DNA from: CALEMW01 sp964343835
GTDB taxonomy: Bacteria > Krumholzibacteriota > Krumholzibacteriia > LZORAL124-64-63
Direction of reading: 5' to 3'
Length of the DNA: 64,000 nucleotides
Assembly: GCA_964343835.1 (NCBI GenBank)
Contig: CAYFKR010000002.1
Span: 234,565-298,564 of the forward strand
The stretch's first letter is position 1. The number at the start of each line of letters is the position of its first letter. The notes under the pieces were generated by a model. It was not told where the DNA came from. It did no database searches and worked only from the letters and a program-made list of their open reading frames with translations. Made by a program: the position numbers and the translations under genes. This document shows positions 43,893-51,937 of the stretch, piece after piece.

Positions 43893-44338
43893 TCCCCGCT
43901 CACCTCCGTTCCGTTGCGGCGGATCAGGTTCTTGACCCAGTCGAGGTCGCCCTTGGCCCACACGTAGGCCAGGCCCACCACCAGGATGGCGATGAACAGC
44001 ATCATCTCGACGAACACCAGGGAGCCGGCCACCGGGAAGAGGTCCCGGAACACCACGGCCCACGGGTAGAGGAAGAGCACTTCCACGTCGAAGATGATGA
44101 AGAAGAGGGCGATCAGGTAGAAGCGGATGTTGAAGCGCACCCAGGAGTTCCCCACGGGCAGCTCGCCGCATTCGTAGGCCACGCCCTTCTCTCCGCCGGG
44201 CTTCCGGGGCCGCACGAGCTTGGCGACGCCCAGGGCCAGGTTGCCGAAGAAGATCCCGAACAGGAGGAAGAGGAGGACCGTGACGTAATTGGCGTGCAAC
44301 CCGGTGGTCACCGCCGCGGGCATCGGCAGAATCGGCAT
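43889..44338 (-). CDS. nuoA: NADH-quinone oxidoreductase subunit A
   Basis: This 149-residue membrane subunit has three helices and is the first gene of the operon. Family signs are YECGELPVGNSWVRFNIRFY and LIALFFIIFDVEVLFLYPWA with the conserved acidic pair, then FVEMMLFIAILVVGLAYVWA. The start at ATG 44338 gives the normal length; the frame is open to 44446 but that part is polar and lies over the promoter leader. The ribosome site is weak (CAGGCTGG). A good promoter lies about 95 bases upstream on the same strand. The operon order A-B-C-D-H-I-J-K-L-M-N has no nuoE, nuoF or nuoG. Confidence 0.95.
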   Translation of the reverse strand: MPILPMPAAVTTGLHANYVTVLLFLLFGIFFGNLALGVAKLVRPRKPGGEKGVAYECGELPVGNSWVRFNIRFYLIALFFIIFDVEVLFLYPWAVVFRDLFPVAGSLVFVEMMLFIAILVVGLAYVWAKGDLDWVKNLIRRNGTEVSGE

Positions 44339-44433
44339 GAGAACCAGCCTGTCGTCCAAGGGCCGCCGGAACGGGAACCCGGCGCGAAAAACGGGCGTTT
44401 CTGCCCGATTTTCCGTGAATCCGTGAACGCGAC

Positions 44434-44462
44434 AAATACAATCCACGCGCTTGTTGGTGTCA
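44434..44462 (-). promoter_or_regulatory. Promoter of the nuo operon
   Basis: On the minus strand, TTGACA (44457-44462) and TGTATT (44434-44439) are separated by 17 bases. The -35 is perfect and the -10 matches four of six. Transcription would start near 44427, about 90 bases before nuoA. The divergent TonB-receptor gene must use another promoter in 44463-44600; no clear one, and no riboswitch, was seen. Confidence 0.65.
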
Positions 44463-44631
44463 AGGAATCATCGGGTCCGGGGAAACGATCGTATCGTCCC
44501 TCGTTTTCAAGACGCCCGAATGCGGCTCCGGGACCGGCTTTTCGACGCCCTCGATGTTGCGGCGCACGGAGTTTTGGAACATGGTGGGTGGCCGACCGTA
44601 CCCCTCTGGCCACGCCGACCCCGGAGCGACC

Positions 44632-46581
44632 ATGAGCCGAGTCATCGCCACGATCCTGATCACCGCCGCCCTCGCATCCGCGAACCCCTCCGCCCCCGAC
44701 ACCGTGCTGGTGGACGACCTGGTCGTGCTCGGCGCTCCCGACGGCGCCGCCGACCCCGCCGACGTGACCCTGTCGGCAGCCGCCCTGACCGCCGCCGCCC
44801 CCTGGAACGCCGGCGACCTCGAGCCCCTGCTCCCCGCCACCTCCGTCAACGTGAACTCCCGCGGCGAGTCGCTGCTGATGATCCGCGGCGCCCCCGAGCG
44901 CCACGTGACCGTGATGCTGGACGGCATCCCCCTGGCCGTGCCCTGGGACGAGCGGACCGACCTGTCGCTGGTGCCCCTGGACGGCGTGGCGTCGCTGCGG
45001 GCCACCCGCGGGGCGGCGTCGTTGCTGGGCGGGCCCAACGGCGTGGCCGGAAGCCTGGAGCTGCGGACCGACGGCCACGCTCCGGCCGCCTCCGCATCGA
45101 TCCAGGTCGCCGACGGCGCCGACTACGCAGGACGTGCTTCCCTTTCGACGAGCCGCGGCGCCTGGGACTGGCTCGCCGCCGCCTCGGTCCGTGACCGAGA
45201 TGCTTTGCTTCTGCCCGACGGCCTGGTCGCTCCCTACCATCAGCTCCACCCCGAAAAACGCGCCAACACGGACCTGCGCCAGGCCTCGGCCCTGCTGCGC
45301 GGCGTGCGGTGGCTGGACGACGGAGGCCGATTCTCGGTGCTGCTGCTGGGCTCCGACGCGGAGAAAGGCGTGGCCCCGGAGACCCACCTGGACGACGGCG
45401 CCCGCCTGTGGCGCCTGCCCCTGGTGCGCCGCGGTCTGGCCGGCGTACGACTGGAGCGCCCCTTGGGCTCCCGATGGGAGCTGGACGCCTCCGCCGCCGT
45501 GGACGCCTTCGCCCAGGACATCCAGGAGTACGACGACGACGCCTACATGGAGGCCGACGGCCTGGAACAGGGCCGCGACCTCACGGCCCACCTCGCGCTC
45601 GGCCTGCACCGCGACCTCGACGGCCTCTCCAGCCTCGACCTCTCCCTGCGCGGCCGCGCCACCCGTCACCGCGAGACCCTGCCCGACCTCGCATCCGAGC
45701 ACGACTACTCCCAGCGGCTCGTCTCGGCCGTGGCCGAATGGCACGTCGTGCCCGACGCCCCCTGGACCCTCCGCCTCGGCCTGGGCGTGGACGCCGCCGC
45801 CACCCCCTCCTCCGGCGACAAACCCGCCCGCGACGCCATGACCGCCCCCGCCCTGCTGGCCCGCCTGACCCACGACGTGGGCCACGGCGCCCAGGCCCAC
45901 CTGGCCGTCTCGCGCCGCAGCCGCTTCCCGGCCCTGCGCGAGCTCTACTCCGGCGCCCTGGGTCGCTTCGTCCCCAACCCGGACCTCGATCCCGAGCGCC
46001 AGACCCTGGCCGAGACCGGTCTGGCCGCCCGCGGCAACGGCTGGGAGGCAGGTCTGACCGCCTTCATCGCCCGCCTGGACGACGGCATTGAAAAGTCGTC
46101 GCTGGGCGACGGCCGGTTCACCCGCCTCAACCGCACCCGCATCGACACCCGTGGCCTGGAGCTGGTGCTGTCGAAGCGACTGGGGCGTGGGCTGAGCCTG
46201 GGTCTGCACCACGCCCTGCTCCACGCCGCCGTCGACAACGGCGACGCCCCCGACCGCCCCGCCGAGGACCGCCCCGCCCACCAGGGCGCCCTGATGGCCG
46301 AGTGGCGCACCCCCGCCGGCTGGCATGCCAGCGTGGTTGGACGCTGGATCGGCCGCCGCGCCAGCGCCGACGCCTCCGACGCCGGCGACGGCCTCATGGC
46401 CCTCGACTCGAGCGCCTGGTGGGATGTGTGGTTCGGCCGGAGCTTCGACCGGGGGCCGAACGCCGCGATCGAGGCACGGGTCGGCGTGAGGAATGCCGGC
46501 GACGCGGTGGTTTGGGAGCAGGCGGGGTTGCCGGGGGCGGGCAGGACCTACGTGGTTTCGGTGGGGTGGACGCTCTACTGA
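44632..46581 (+). CDS. TonB-dependent outer membrane receptor
   Basis: This 649-residue receptor has a signal peptide at 1-17 and a TonB-box-like DTVLVDDLVVLG right after it. The plug domain (about 40-150) includes GESLLMIRGAPERHVTVMLD, GIPLAVPWDERTDLS and a GGPNGVAGSLELRT loop. A 22-strand barrel follows, ending VVSVGWTLY with an aromatic terminal residue. The family imports iron chelates, cobalamin, sugars or metals using TonB energy. No cobalamin riboswitch or Fur-type site is visible upstream, so the ligand is open; the plug resembles BtuB/CirA-type receptors in general form. ATG 44632 has GGAG six bases upstream, rather than the frame's earlier start at 44554. It ends in a shared terminator. 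Confidence 0.9.
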   Translation: MSRVIATILITAALASANPSAPDTVLVDDLVVLGAPDGAADPADVTLSAAALTAAAPWNAGDLEPLLPATSVNVNSRGESLLMIRGAPERHVTVMLDGIPLAVPWDERTDLSLVPLDGVASLRATRGAASLLGGPNGVAGSLELRTDGHAPAASASIQVADGADYAGRASLSTSRGAWDWLAAASVRDRDALLLPDGLVAPYHQLHPEKRANTDLRQASALLRGVRWLDDGGRFSVLLLGSDAEKGVAPETHLDDGARLWRLPLVRRGLAGVRLERPLGSRWELDASAAVDAFAQDIQEYDDDAYMEADGLEQGRDLTAHLALGLHRDLDGLSSLDLSLRGRATRHRETLPDLASEHDYSQRLVSAVAEWHVVPDAPWTLRLGLGVDAAATPSSGDKPARDAMTAPALLARLTHDVGHGAQAHLAVSRRSRFPALRELYSGALGRFVPNPDLDPERQTLAETGLAARGNGWEAGLTAFIARLDDGIEKSSLGDGRFTRLNRTRIDTRGLELVLSKRLGRGLSLGLHHALLHAAVDNGDAPDRPAEDRPAHQGALMAEWRTPAGWHASVVGRWIGRRASADASDAGDGLMALDSSAWWDVWFGRSFDRGPNAAIEARVGVRNAGDAVVWEQAGLPGAGRTYVVSVGWTLY

Positions 46582-46597
46582 TCGTCCTGTGACGGAA

Positions 46598-46635
46598 GAA
46601 GCCGCCGGTGCGTGGGATCACGCGCCGGCGGCTTC
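46598..46635. terminator. Bidirectional terminator between TonB receptor and S9 peptidase
   Basis: A 15-bp stem pairs 46598-46612 with 46621-46635 (one U-G pair) around an 8-base loop. It lies between convergent genes, 16 bases after the receptor stop and 22 bases from the end of the peptidase gene. Confidence 0.75.
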
Positions 46636-46657
46636 CTGCATCAGGCGTTCGCGTCGA

Positions 46658-48703
46658 TCACTCCTCGATCAGACCGAGCTCCTCACTCAGATCCAACGCC
46701 GGCATCTCCCCGTCCCAAGGATTCCGGTCCATCAGGTACCAGTCGAACCAGGCCATGGTGCGCGCCAGGAAGTCCTCGCGGCCGAAGCGCCGGGAGTTGC
46801 CGTGGCCCTCGCCCCGGTACCAGACCAGGCGCACAGACGGATGGCCGGCCATCTTCAGGGCGCGGTACATCTCCTGGCTCTGGCTCGGGTGCACGCGGGG
46901 GTCCGAGTCGCCATGGAGGATCAGCAGGGGGGTCTTGCAGCGGTCGGCGTAGGTGATGGGGCTGCGCTCGCGCATCAGGTCCCACGACTCGCTCACCTTC
47001 ACGCCCATGTGGACGTACTCGTCCTCGAAGGGGATGTCGGTGAGGTAGCGCTTGCTGACCAGGTCGCTGACGCCCACGAAACCCGCGCCCGCGGCGAAGC
47101 GGTCGCTGTAGTAGGTGGAGAGCCAGTAGGTGGCGTAGCCGCCGTAGGAGCCGCCGGTCACACCCACCCTGTCGCGATCGACGATGCCCTGGTCGATGAG
47201 CCAGTCGATGCCGTCGACGATGTCGTCGAACTCCTTGCCCGCCGGATCGCCGAAGGCCGACGCCGCGAACTCCAGACCGCGGCCGGTGCTGCCGCGGTAG
47301 TTGGACAGCAGCACGGCGTAGCCCTTGCCGGCGGCCACCTGGCCGCGGGTGCCGTAGCGGGTGTTCCAGCCGTTGCTGTGGTTGGACTCGGGGCCGCCGT
47401 GCACCTGCACGATCAGCGGCGCGGGGGTGCCGTCCCAGTCCAGCGGCTTGATGAGCAGGCCCTCAATCTCCAGGCCGTCGCGGGCGGTCCAGCGCACGAC
47501 CTCCTGGGGAGCCAGGTCCACATCGGCCATCCAGGGGTTGTGGTGCGTCAGGCGCCTGGGCTCGCCCTTGCCCTTCCAGGCGAAGAGCTCGCGGGGGGTA
47601 TACGGATCGTGGCCGACCATCACCATGGTCTTCACGCCGGTGCGCGAGGCGGGCAGGCCGACGATCAGGTCGCCGTCGTAGCGCACGTGGCGCTTCTCGG
47701 AGTCGTGGGTGGCGCCGATGGTGCTCAGGGTGGTGGCGGTGCCCTCGTCGGCCATGTACATGAGGGTCCTGGCGTCCTGCCAGGCGGCGGCGCGGACGTG
47801 ACCGATGAAGTCGGGCGGCGTCTGGTTGCGGGTCGAACCGGAGGCGACGTCGGTGACCCACAGCGTGCTGGTGGCGTGGTCGTTCAGGTTGGCGGCGCCG
47901 GTCCAGGCCACCATCGAGGCGTCGGGGCTCGGGGCGATGCGGCCCAGCTTGCCGGGGGCGTCGGCCACCAGGGCGTAATCGCCGGTGGCGGGGTCGAGCA
48001 GGTACACGTCCTGGAACATGTACCGGTGGTCCACGAGGTTCTGCTCGGAGGCGCCGAAGGCCACGTGGCCGCTCTCCGGGGCGACGGCGATCTGGAAGAC
48101 CGACATGTCGTCGACGAAGGTCTCGGCCTCGCCGGGCTCGCCGCCCCAGGCGAAGGCGACCCTGCGCAGGGGTCGGTTCGACAGGTTCTCCTCGTACCAG
48201 CGCGGGAGCTGCTTCTTCTTCTTCAGGCCCTTCTCGTGGGACGGACGCTCGGTGGTGTCCACGTACCAGAGGTGGGCGCCGTCGTGGCTCCAGGCGAAAG
48301 TGGACACGCCGGTGGGGCTGGCGGTGGCGTCGAGGGCCTCACCGCCGTCCACGGGGATGACCCAGACCTGGGTCTTGGCGTCCTCTCCCCTGCTCAGGCG
48401 GAAGGCCAGGAAGCGGCCGTCGGGCGAGAACGACGGGCTCGACACGCTCACCTCGCCGGTCACGAAGGGTCGGGGGTCGCCTTTGCCGTCGGTGGTCACG
48501 ACCCACAGGCGGCTCCAGGCGCCACCGGCGGGCTCGTCCATGGCGCGGTTCACCGACACAGTGTAGGCGGCCAGCCTGCCGTCGGGCGAGATGTCGCAGG
48601 AGCGGACCTGTTCGATGTCCAGGAGTTGCTGCGGGGTCATAGGGGCGGCCGCGGCGATGGCGGCGGCGGCCAGGACGAACAGGATGGGCAGGAAGCGCTT
48701 CAT
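46658..48703 (-). CDS. Secreted S9 family peptidase (prolyl oligopeptidase/acylaminoacyl peptidase type)
   Basis: This 681-residue exported serine peptidase has a signal peptide at 1-19 (LFVLAAAAIAAAA). A WD/beta-propeller domain of SPDGR and SPSFSPDGRFLAF-type repeats occupies about 30-400. The C-terminal alpha/beta-hydrolase has PLIVQVHGGPESNHSNGWN (oxyanion region) and nucleophile S519 in VTGGSYGGYATYW. The acid is Asp near 603 in LLILHGDSDPRVHP, and His is near 634 in WYRGEGHGNS. S9C-type enzymes release acylated or dipeptide units from oligopeptides. ATG 48703 follows CCGGAGGACCC. It fits the peptide-degrading theme with the S8 and C69 proteins but is transcribed alone. Confidence 0.94.
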   Translation of the reverse strand: MKRFLPILFVLAAAAIAAAAPMTPQQLLDIEQVRSCDISPDGRLAAYTVSVNRAMDEPAGGAWSRLWVVTTDGKGDPRPFVTGEVSVSSPSFSPDGRFLAFRLSRGEDAKTQVWVIPVDGGEALDATASPTGVSTFAWSHDGAHLWYVDTTERPSHEKGLKKKKQLPRWYEENLSNRPLRRVAFAWGGEPGEAETFVDDMSVFQIAVAPESGHVAFGASEQNLVDHRYMFQDVYLLDPATGDYALVADAPGKLGRIAPSPDASMVAWTGAANLNDHATSTLWVTDVASGSTRNQTPPDFIGHVRAAAWQDARTLMYMADEGTATTLSTIGATHDSEKRHVRYDGDLIVGLPASRTGVKTMVMVGHDPYTPRELFAWKGKGEPRRLTHHNPWMADVDLAPQEVVRWTARDGLEIEGLLIKPLDWDGTPAPLIVQVHGGPESNHSNGWNTRYGTRGQVAAGKGYAVLLSNYRGSTGRGLEFAASAFGDPAGKEFDDIVDGIDWLIDQGIVDRDRVGVTGGSYGGYATYWLSTYYSDRFAAGAGFVGVSDLVSKRYLTDIPFEDEYVHMGVKVSESWDLMRERSPITYADRCKTPLLILHGDSDPRVHPSQSQEMYRALKMAGHPSVRLVWYRGEGHGNSRRFGREDFLARTMAWFDWYLMDRNPWDGEMPALDLSEELGLIEE

Positions 48704-48747
48704 GGGTCCTCCGGGGGCAGGGGTCGGTTTCCCTTCTCGCGGGGCAC

Positions 48748-48777
48748 ATCCTAGGCGAAATCGTCATCGGTTGCCAA
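48748..48777 (-). promoter_or_regulatory. Possible promoter of the S9 peptidase gene
   Basis: On the minus strand TTGGCA (48772-48777), 18 bases and TAGGAT (48748-48753). The -35 matches five of six and the -10 four of six. It lies 45 bases before the start codon. Confidence 0.4.
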
Positions 48778-48831
48778 GTTTTGCAACTGATTTTGTTGAG
48801 ACAAGAAAATGCAGTATCAACGTGTTATTTC

Positions 48832-48860
48832 TTGAACAGGATGCGGGCGATTCCTAGATT
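48832..48860 (+). promoter_or_regulatory. Promoter of the porin/FMN-binding operon
   Basis: TTGAAC (48832-48837), 17 bases and TAGATT (48855-48860), each matching four of six. The predicted start of transcription, about 48867, lies just before the Fur-type palindrome. Confidence 0.5.
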
Positions 48861-48873
48861 GGGGCCGCGAGGC

Positions 48874-48896
48874 GCATTGAGAATGGTTCTCAATGC
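48874..48896 (+). promoter_or_regulatory. Fur-type operator palindrome
   Basis: Perfect 10-bp half-sites GCATTGAGAA (48874-48883) and TTCTCAATGC (48887-48896) flank three bases. The core TGAGAAT-G-GTTCTCA fits the 7-1-7 Fur-family consensus with one mismatch. It sits just downstream of the predicted transcription start and 30 bases before the porin ATG, ideal for repression. Zur or PerR type binding cannot be excluded. Confidence 0.72.
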
Positions 48897-48926
48897 CATC
48901 GACACCATCGCCCCGGAGGCCGTGCC

Positions 48927-50051
48927 ATGACCCGCGCGATCGTCCTCACCCTGCTGCTCCTGTCCACCGCCGCCCTCGCCTCGGACCGCCCCGCCGTGCC
49001 CGGAGGCATCGACGACAAGCCCTACCTGGGACGCGGCGGCGCCGACGTGATGATCGGCGGCTACATGGACCACGAGTTCGAGTGGACGGAGGATTCGAGC
49101 ACCTTCGACGCCCACCGCTACGTGCCCTTCATCACCGCCCGGGTGAGCGACCGCGTGACCGTGTCGACGGAGATCGAGTTCGAGCACGGCGGCAACGTGG
49201 GCGCGGACGGGGAGCTGAAGCTCGAGTACGCCGTCATGGACTTCCTGCTGGGCGAGCACGTGAGCTTCCGTGGCGGCGTGATCCTCACCCCCCTCGGCTC
49301 GTTCAACCTGCGCCACGACTCCCCCTTGAACGACCTCACCGCCCGCCCGGTGGTGGACCGCCAGCTCGCGCCGTCCACGTTGAGCGAGTCGGGCATGGGT
49401 TTCTTCGGCACCTTCTACCCCACCGACGACGCCGTGCTGTCCTACGAGGCGTACCTGCTCAACGGCTTCGACTCCGGCGTGATCTCCGGCGACGAGGGCG
49501 AGCGCGTCCTGCGGATCCGCGGCGGCCGCGGCAGCCAGAAGGCCGACAACAACGACGACAAGGCCTTCAGCGGCAGCCTGGGCTACAGCCCCTTCATGGG
49601 CCTGAACACGGGCGTGTCCGTGTACACCGGCAAGTACGACGACGCCGGCGAGAAGCGCCTGACCATCGCCGCCTTCGACGCCCTCGCGAGCATCGGCGAC
49701 CTGGAGCTGCAGGGCGAGGCCGTCACCGCGACGGCGGACGTGGACGAGACCGAGCCCCTGCTCGCCGACGCCCAGCGCGGCGTCTACCTGCAGGCCGGCT
49801 GGCACGTGCTCCACGACGCGGTGATGGACGGCTCCCTGTTCACCCTGGTCACCCGCTGGGACGCCGTGGACTTCGACACCGCCGTGGACGGCGACGCCGA
49901 GACCGGCCTGACCTTCGGCGTGAACTTCCGCCCCACCGAGGAGACCGTCTTCAAGCTCGACTGGAACCGCACGTGGACGACCGCGCGCGGCGCGACCGAG
50001 TCCGGCGACGGCGAGGATCGGGTGTTCTTCAGCTTCGCGACGTATTTCTAA
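48927..50051 (+). CDS. Putative outer membrane porin (phosphate-selective porin O/P-like)
   Basis: This 374-residue exported protein has a signal peptide at 1-19 (LTLLLLSTAALAS). It then shows repeated amphipathic strands and short polar turns through to the final FFSFATYF with terminal Phe, the mark of an outer membrane barrel. VMIGGYMDHEFEW and RYVPFITARVSDRVTVSTEI near the N-terminus, GGVILTPLGSFNLRHDSPLN and SESGMGFFGTFYP resemble OprO/P-like porins. ATG 48927 has GGAGG seven bases upstream. It is the first gene behind a Fur-type palindrome and is followed by an FMN-binding protein gene after nine bases. A role in iron or metal passage is inferred from that context only. Confidence 0.8.
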   Translation: MTRAIVLTLLLLSTAALASDRPAVPGGIDDKPYLGRGGADVMIGGYMDHEFEWTEDSSTFDAHRYVPFITARVSDRVTVSTEIEFEHGGNVGADGELKLEYAVMDFLLGEHVSFRGGVILTPLGSFNLRHDSPLNDLTARPVVDRQLAPSTLSESGMGFFGTFYPTDDAVLSYEAYLLNGFDSGVISGDEGERVLRIRGGRGSQKADNNDDKAFSGSLGYSPFMGLNTGVSVYTGKYDDAGEKRLTIAAFDALASIGDLELQGEAVTATADVDETEPLLADAQRGVYLQAGWHVLHDAVMDGSLFTLVTRWDAVDFDTAVDGDAETGLTFGVNFRPTEETVFKLDWNRTWTTARGATESGDGEDRVFFSFATYF

Positions 50052-50060
50052 GGAGTCCGG

Positions 50061-50633
50061 ATGCGACTGTTCGCCGCATTGCTGTTCATCATCCTCGGCG
50101 CGGCGTCCGCCCGCGCCGAGGAGCCCGAGTGGCGCAGCCTCACCGTCTTCCAGGGACGCGAGGAAGCGATCGCCGAGGTCTTCGCCGGGGCCGACACGGT
50201 GTGGGCCGAGGAGTGGGCGCCGACGTCCGACGAGCGACGCGCCCTGTCCGAGCGCGCCGGCTTCCCGGTCACGGAGGAGTCGTTCACCTTGCACCGCGGC
50301 CGCCGCGGTCCGCGCGACCTGGGCTGGGCCGTGGTGGTGGACGAAATCGGGCTGCACGAGCCCATCACCCATCTGGTGAAGTTGGACGCGGACCTGGAAG
50401 TGGAAGAGGTGCGCGTGCTGATCTTCCGGGAGACGCGGGGCGATGCCATCAAGCGGCCGCGGTTCCTGAAGCAGTTCCGGGGGAAGTCGTCGCGGGATCG
50501 GTTGCAGGTGGGCAGGGACATCGATGCGGTGACGGGGGCGACGTATTCTTCGCGGGCGATCGTGCGGGGGGTGCGGAAGGTGATCGGAGTCGTCGAACTG
50601 GTCGACGAGAACCGTGTCGCATCACGCCCTTGA
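50061..50633 (+). CDS. Exported FMN-binding domain protein
   Basis: This 190-residue periplasmic protein has a signal peptide at 1-19 (LLFIILGAASARA). The C-terminal FMN-binding domain has the flavinylation-type motif DAVTGATYSSRAIVRGVRK, where the Thr of GATYSS is the likely covalent FMN acceptor (flavin transfer by ApbE, not in this window). Preceding strands GWAVVVDEIGLHEPITHLVK and VEEVRVLIFRETRGD match NqrC/RnfG-type FMN_bind folds. It lacks the membrane helix of RnfG. It probably carries electrons in the periplasm for reduction of a substrate entering via the porin, for example ferric iron; this is inference from the Fur-type site. The ATG follows AGGAG. It ends at a long inverted repeat. 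Confidence 0.85.
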   Translation: MRLFAALLFIILGAASARAEEPEWRSLTVFQGREEAIAEVFAGADTVWAEEWAPTSDERRALSERAGFPVTEESFTLHRGRRGPRDLGWAVVVDEIGLHEPITHLVKLDADLEVEEVRVLIFRETRGDAIKRPRFLKQFRGKSSRDRLQVGRDIDAVTGATYSSRAIVRGVRKVIGVVELVDENRVASRP

Positions 50634-50636
50634 GGA

Positions 50637-50680
50637 ATGATACCGCCCACAGCCGCGCACCCGGCTGCAGGCGGTATCAT
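50637..50680. terminator. Nested inverted repeat, bidirectional terminator
   Basis: Outer arms ATGATACCGCC (50637-50647) and GGCGGTATCAT (50670-50680) pair perfectly. Inner arms CAGCCG (50650-50655) and CGGCTG (50662-50667) extend the stem, and GAGG/CCTC extend it outward. It lies exactly between two convergent genes. Confidence 0.7.
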
Positions 50681-50683
50681 CCC

Positions 50684-51937
50684 TCAACTGCCGACCCGCC
50701 CCCTGAAGTGCTCCGACAACGACATCTCCCCCACGCCCATCTCCCCCTCCACGAACATCCGATGCCAAAGATCCAGCGCCACCAGCTCCATGATCCGCAC
50801 GGCGTGCAGTTCCACCGCTTCGAACAACCCGGCCACCGCCTCCGGGCGGCACAGGTCCATCAGGAACGGCGAGGCCAGCAGGCCGCGGCGCACGAGGTCG
50901 CGCCACTCTGGGTCCTGGAAGTGGATGAGGGTGTCGATGGCGCCGCCCTGCTTGGGGCGGTCCACCACGTCGCGGGGGAGCAGCTCGTAGGAGAGCAGGC
51001 GGTGCAGGCGCTTGTAGACGAAGTCGCCGGGGCGGTCGGGGTGGTCGAGCAGGCGCAGGTCCCAAGGGAGGGACAGGATGAAGTCGCCGACCGGTCGTGA
51101 GAGGAACGGCGAAAACGTTTCGATGCCGAGATGATCAGCGAAGCGGCCGGTGGGCAGCAGGATGCCGTCGAGGGCGTAGTCGCGGTTGAGCACGGTGCAG
51201 CCGAAGTCGAAGAGGGCGTCGGGGTCGCGGGCGAACCAGCGCGAGAGGGCGTCGGTCAGCAGGCCGCGGTAGGCGGCCAGGGCCTCGGCCTCGTCGGTCG
51301 GGCCGTCGGTGGAGCGGACCCAATCGTCGACCTGGCCGAGCACGGCACCGCCGGACGCAACGCGCAACGAGGCGCCGGGGCCTAGCCGCTTCACGTCGGC
51401 ATACGCCGTACGCGGCGCGCAGACATAGGACCGACCCAGGTACTCGCGCAGCGCACCGTGATCCAAGCGCGACGCCACGTCGGGATAGGCCGCCAGCAAC
51501 GGCGCGAACCGGTCCGAGAACGCCACCACGCCGTCGCGCTCGAGCCAGTGGATGTTCACCACGCCGGGGTTGCGGTCCTGGATCAGCGTGACGTCGGCGC
51601 CGTCCTTCACGACCAGGGCGACGTGACCATCGAGGTGCCTGATCGCCTCGGCGCCATGCGAACGATAGAGCTCCAACGCGGTCCGCGGATCGGCCGGATC
51701 GGCGTCGGCGAAGGCCGGATCCAGCACGGCCAGCACGTGGCCCAGCACGACCACGGCCAGCTCGCCGTCGGCCGCATAACACGCGGGCCGCGACGCCGGC
51801 GACAGCAGCATCAGGTCGTCGTCGGCATGCACGACGTCCGGCATCTCGTCCCCGAACAAGCCGCCGGGCAACGCCGATGCGTCGGGCAGCGGTCGGGAGC
51901 GATCGGTGCGGGCCAGGCCCAGGATCGTCGCGCTCAT
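50684..51937 (-). CDS. Asparagine synthetase B-like protein without recognisable catalytic motifs
   Basis: This 417-residue protein resembles AsnB in layout but is about 200 residues shorter. The N-terminal half is like the glutaminase domain (LELYRSHGAEAIRHLDGHVA, VTLIQDRNPGVVNIHW, LREYLGRSYVCAPRTAYADV) but does not start with the essential Cys2. The C-terminal half keeps late synthetase elements (LGIETFSPFLSRPVGDFILS, FVYKRLHRLLSYELLPRDVV) but no SGGxDS ATP-pyrophosphatase loop; about 150 residues seem missing. It is therefore probably not an asparagine synthetase. It may be a peptide-maturation relative or pseudoenzyme. ATG 51937 overlaps the stop of the amidohydrolase gene by four bases, so they form an operon. 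Confidence 0.75.
   Translation of the reverse strand: MSATILGLARTDRSRPLPDASALPGGLFGDEMPDVVHADDDLMLLSPASRPACYAADGELAVVVLGHVLAVLDPAFADADPADPRTALELYRSHGAEAIRHLDGHVALVVKDGADVTLIQDRNPGVVNIHWLERDGVVAFSDRFAPLLAAYPDVASRLDHGALREYLGRSYVCAPRTAYADVKRLGPGASLRVASGGAVLGQVDDWVRSTDGPTDEAEALAAYRGLLTDALSRWFARDPDALFDFGCTVLNRDYALDGILLPTGRFADHLGIETFSPFLSRPVGDFILSLPWDLRLLDHPDRPGDFVYKRLHRLLSYELLPRDVVDRPKQGGAIDTLIHFQDPEWRDLVRRGLLASPFLMDLCRPEAVAGLFEAVELHAVRIMELVALDLWHRMFVEGEMGVGEMSLSEHFRGRVGS

Noticed and set aside
44463..44631. Cobalamin or other riboswitch before the TonB receptor
   Set aside because: No B12-box-like sequence or multi-helix arrangement was recognised in the short gap.
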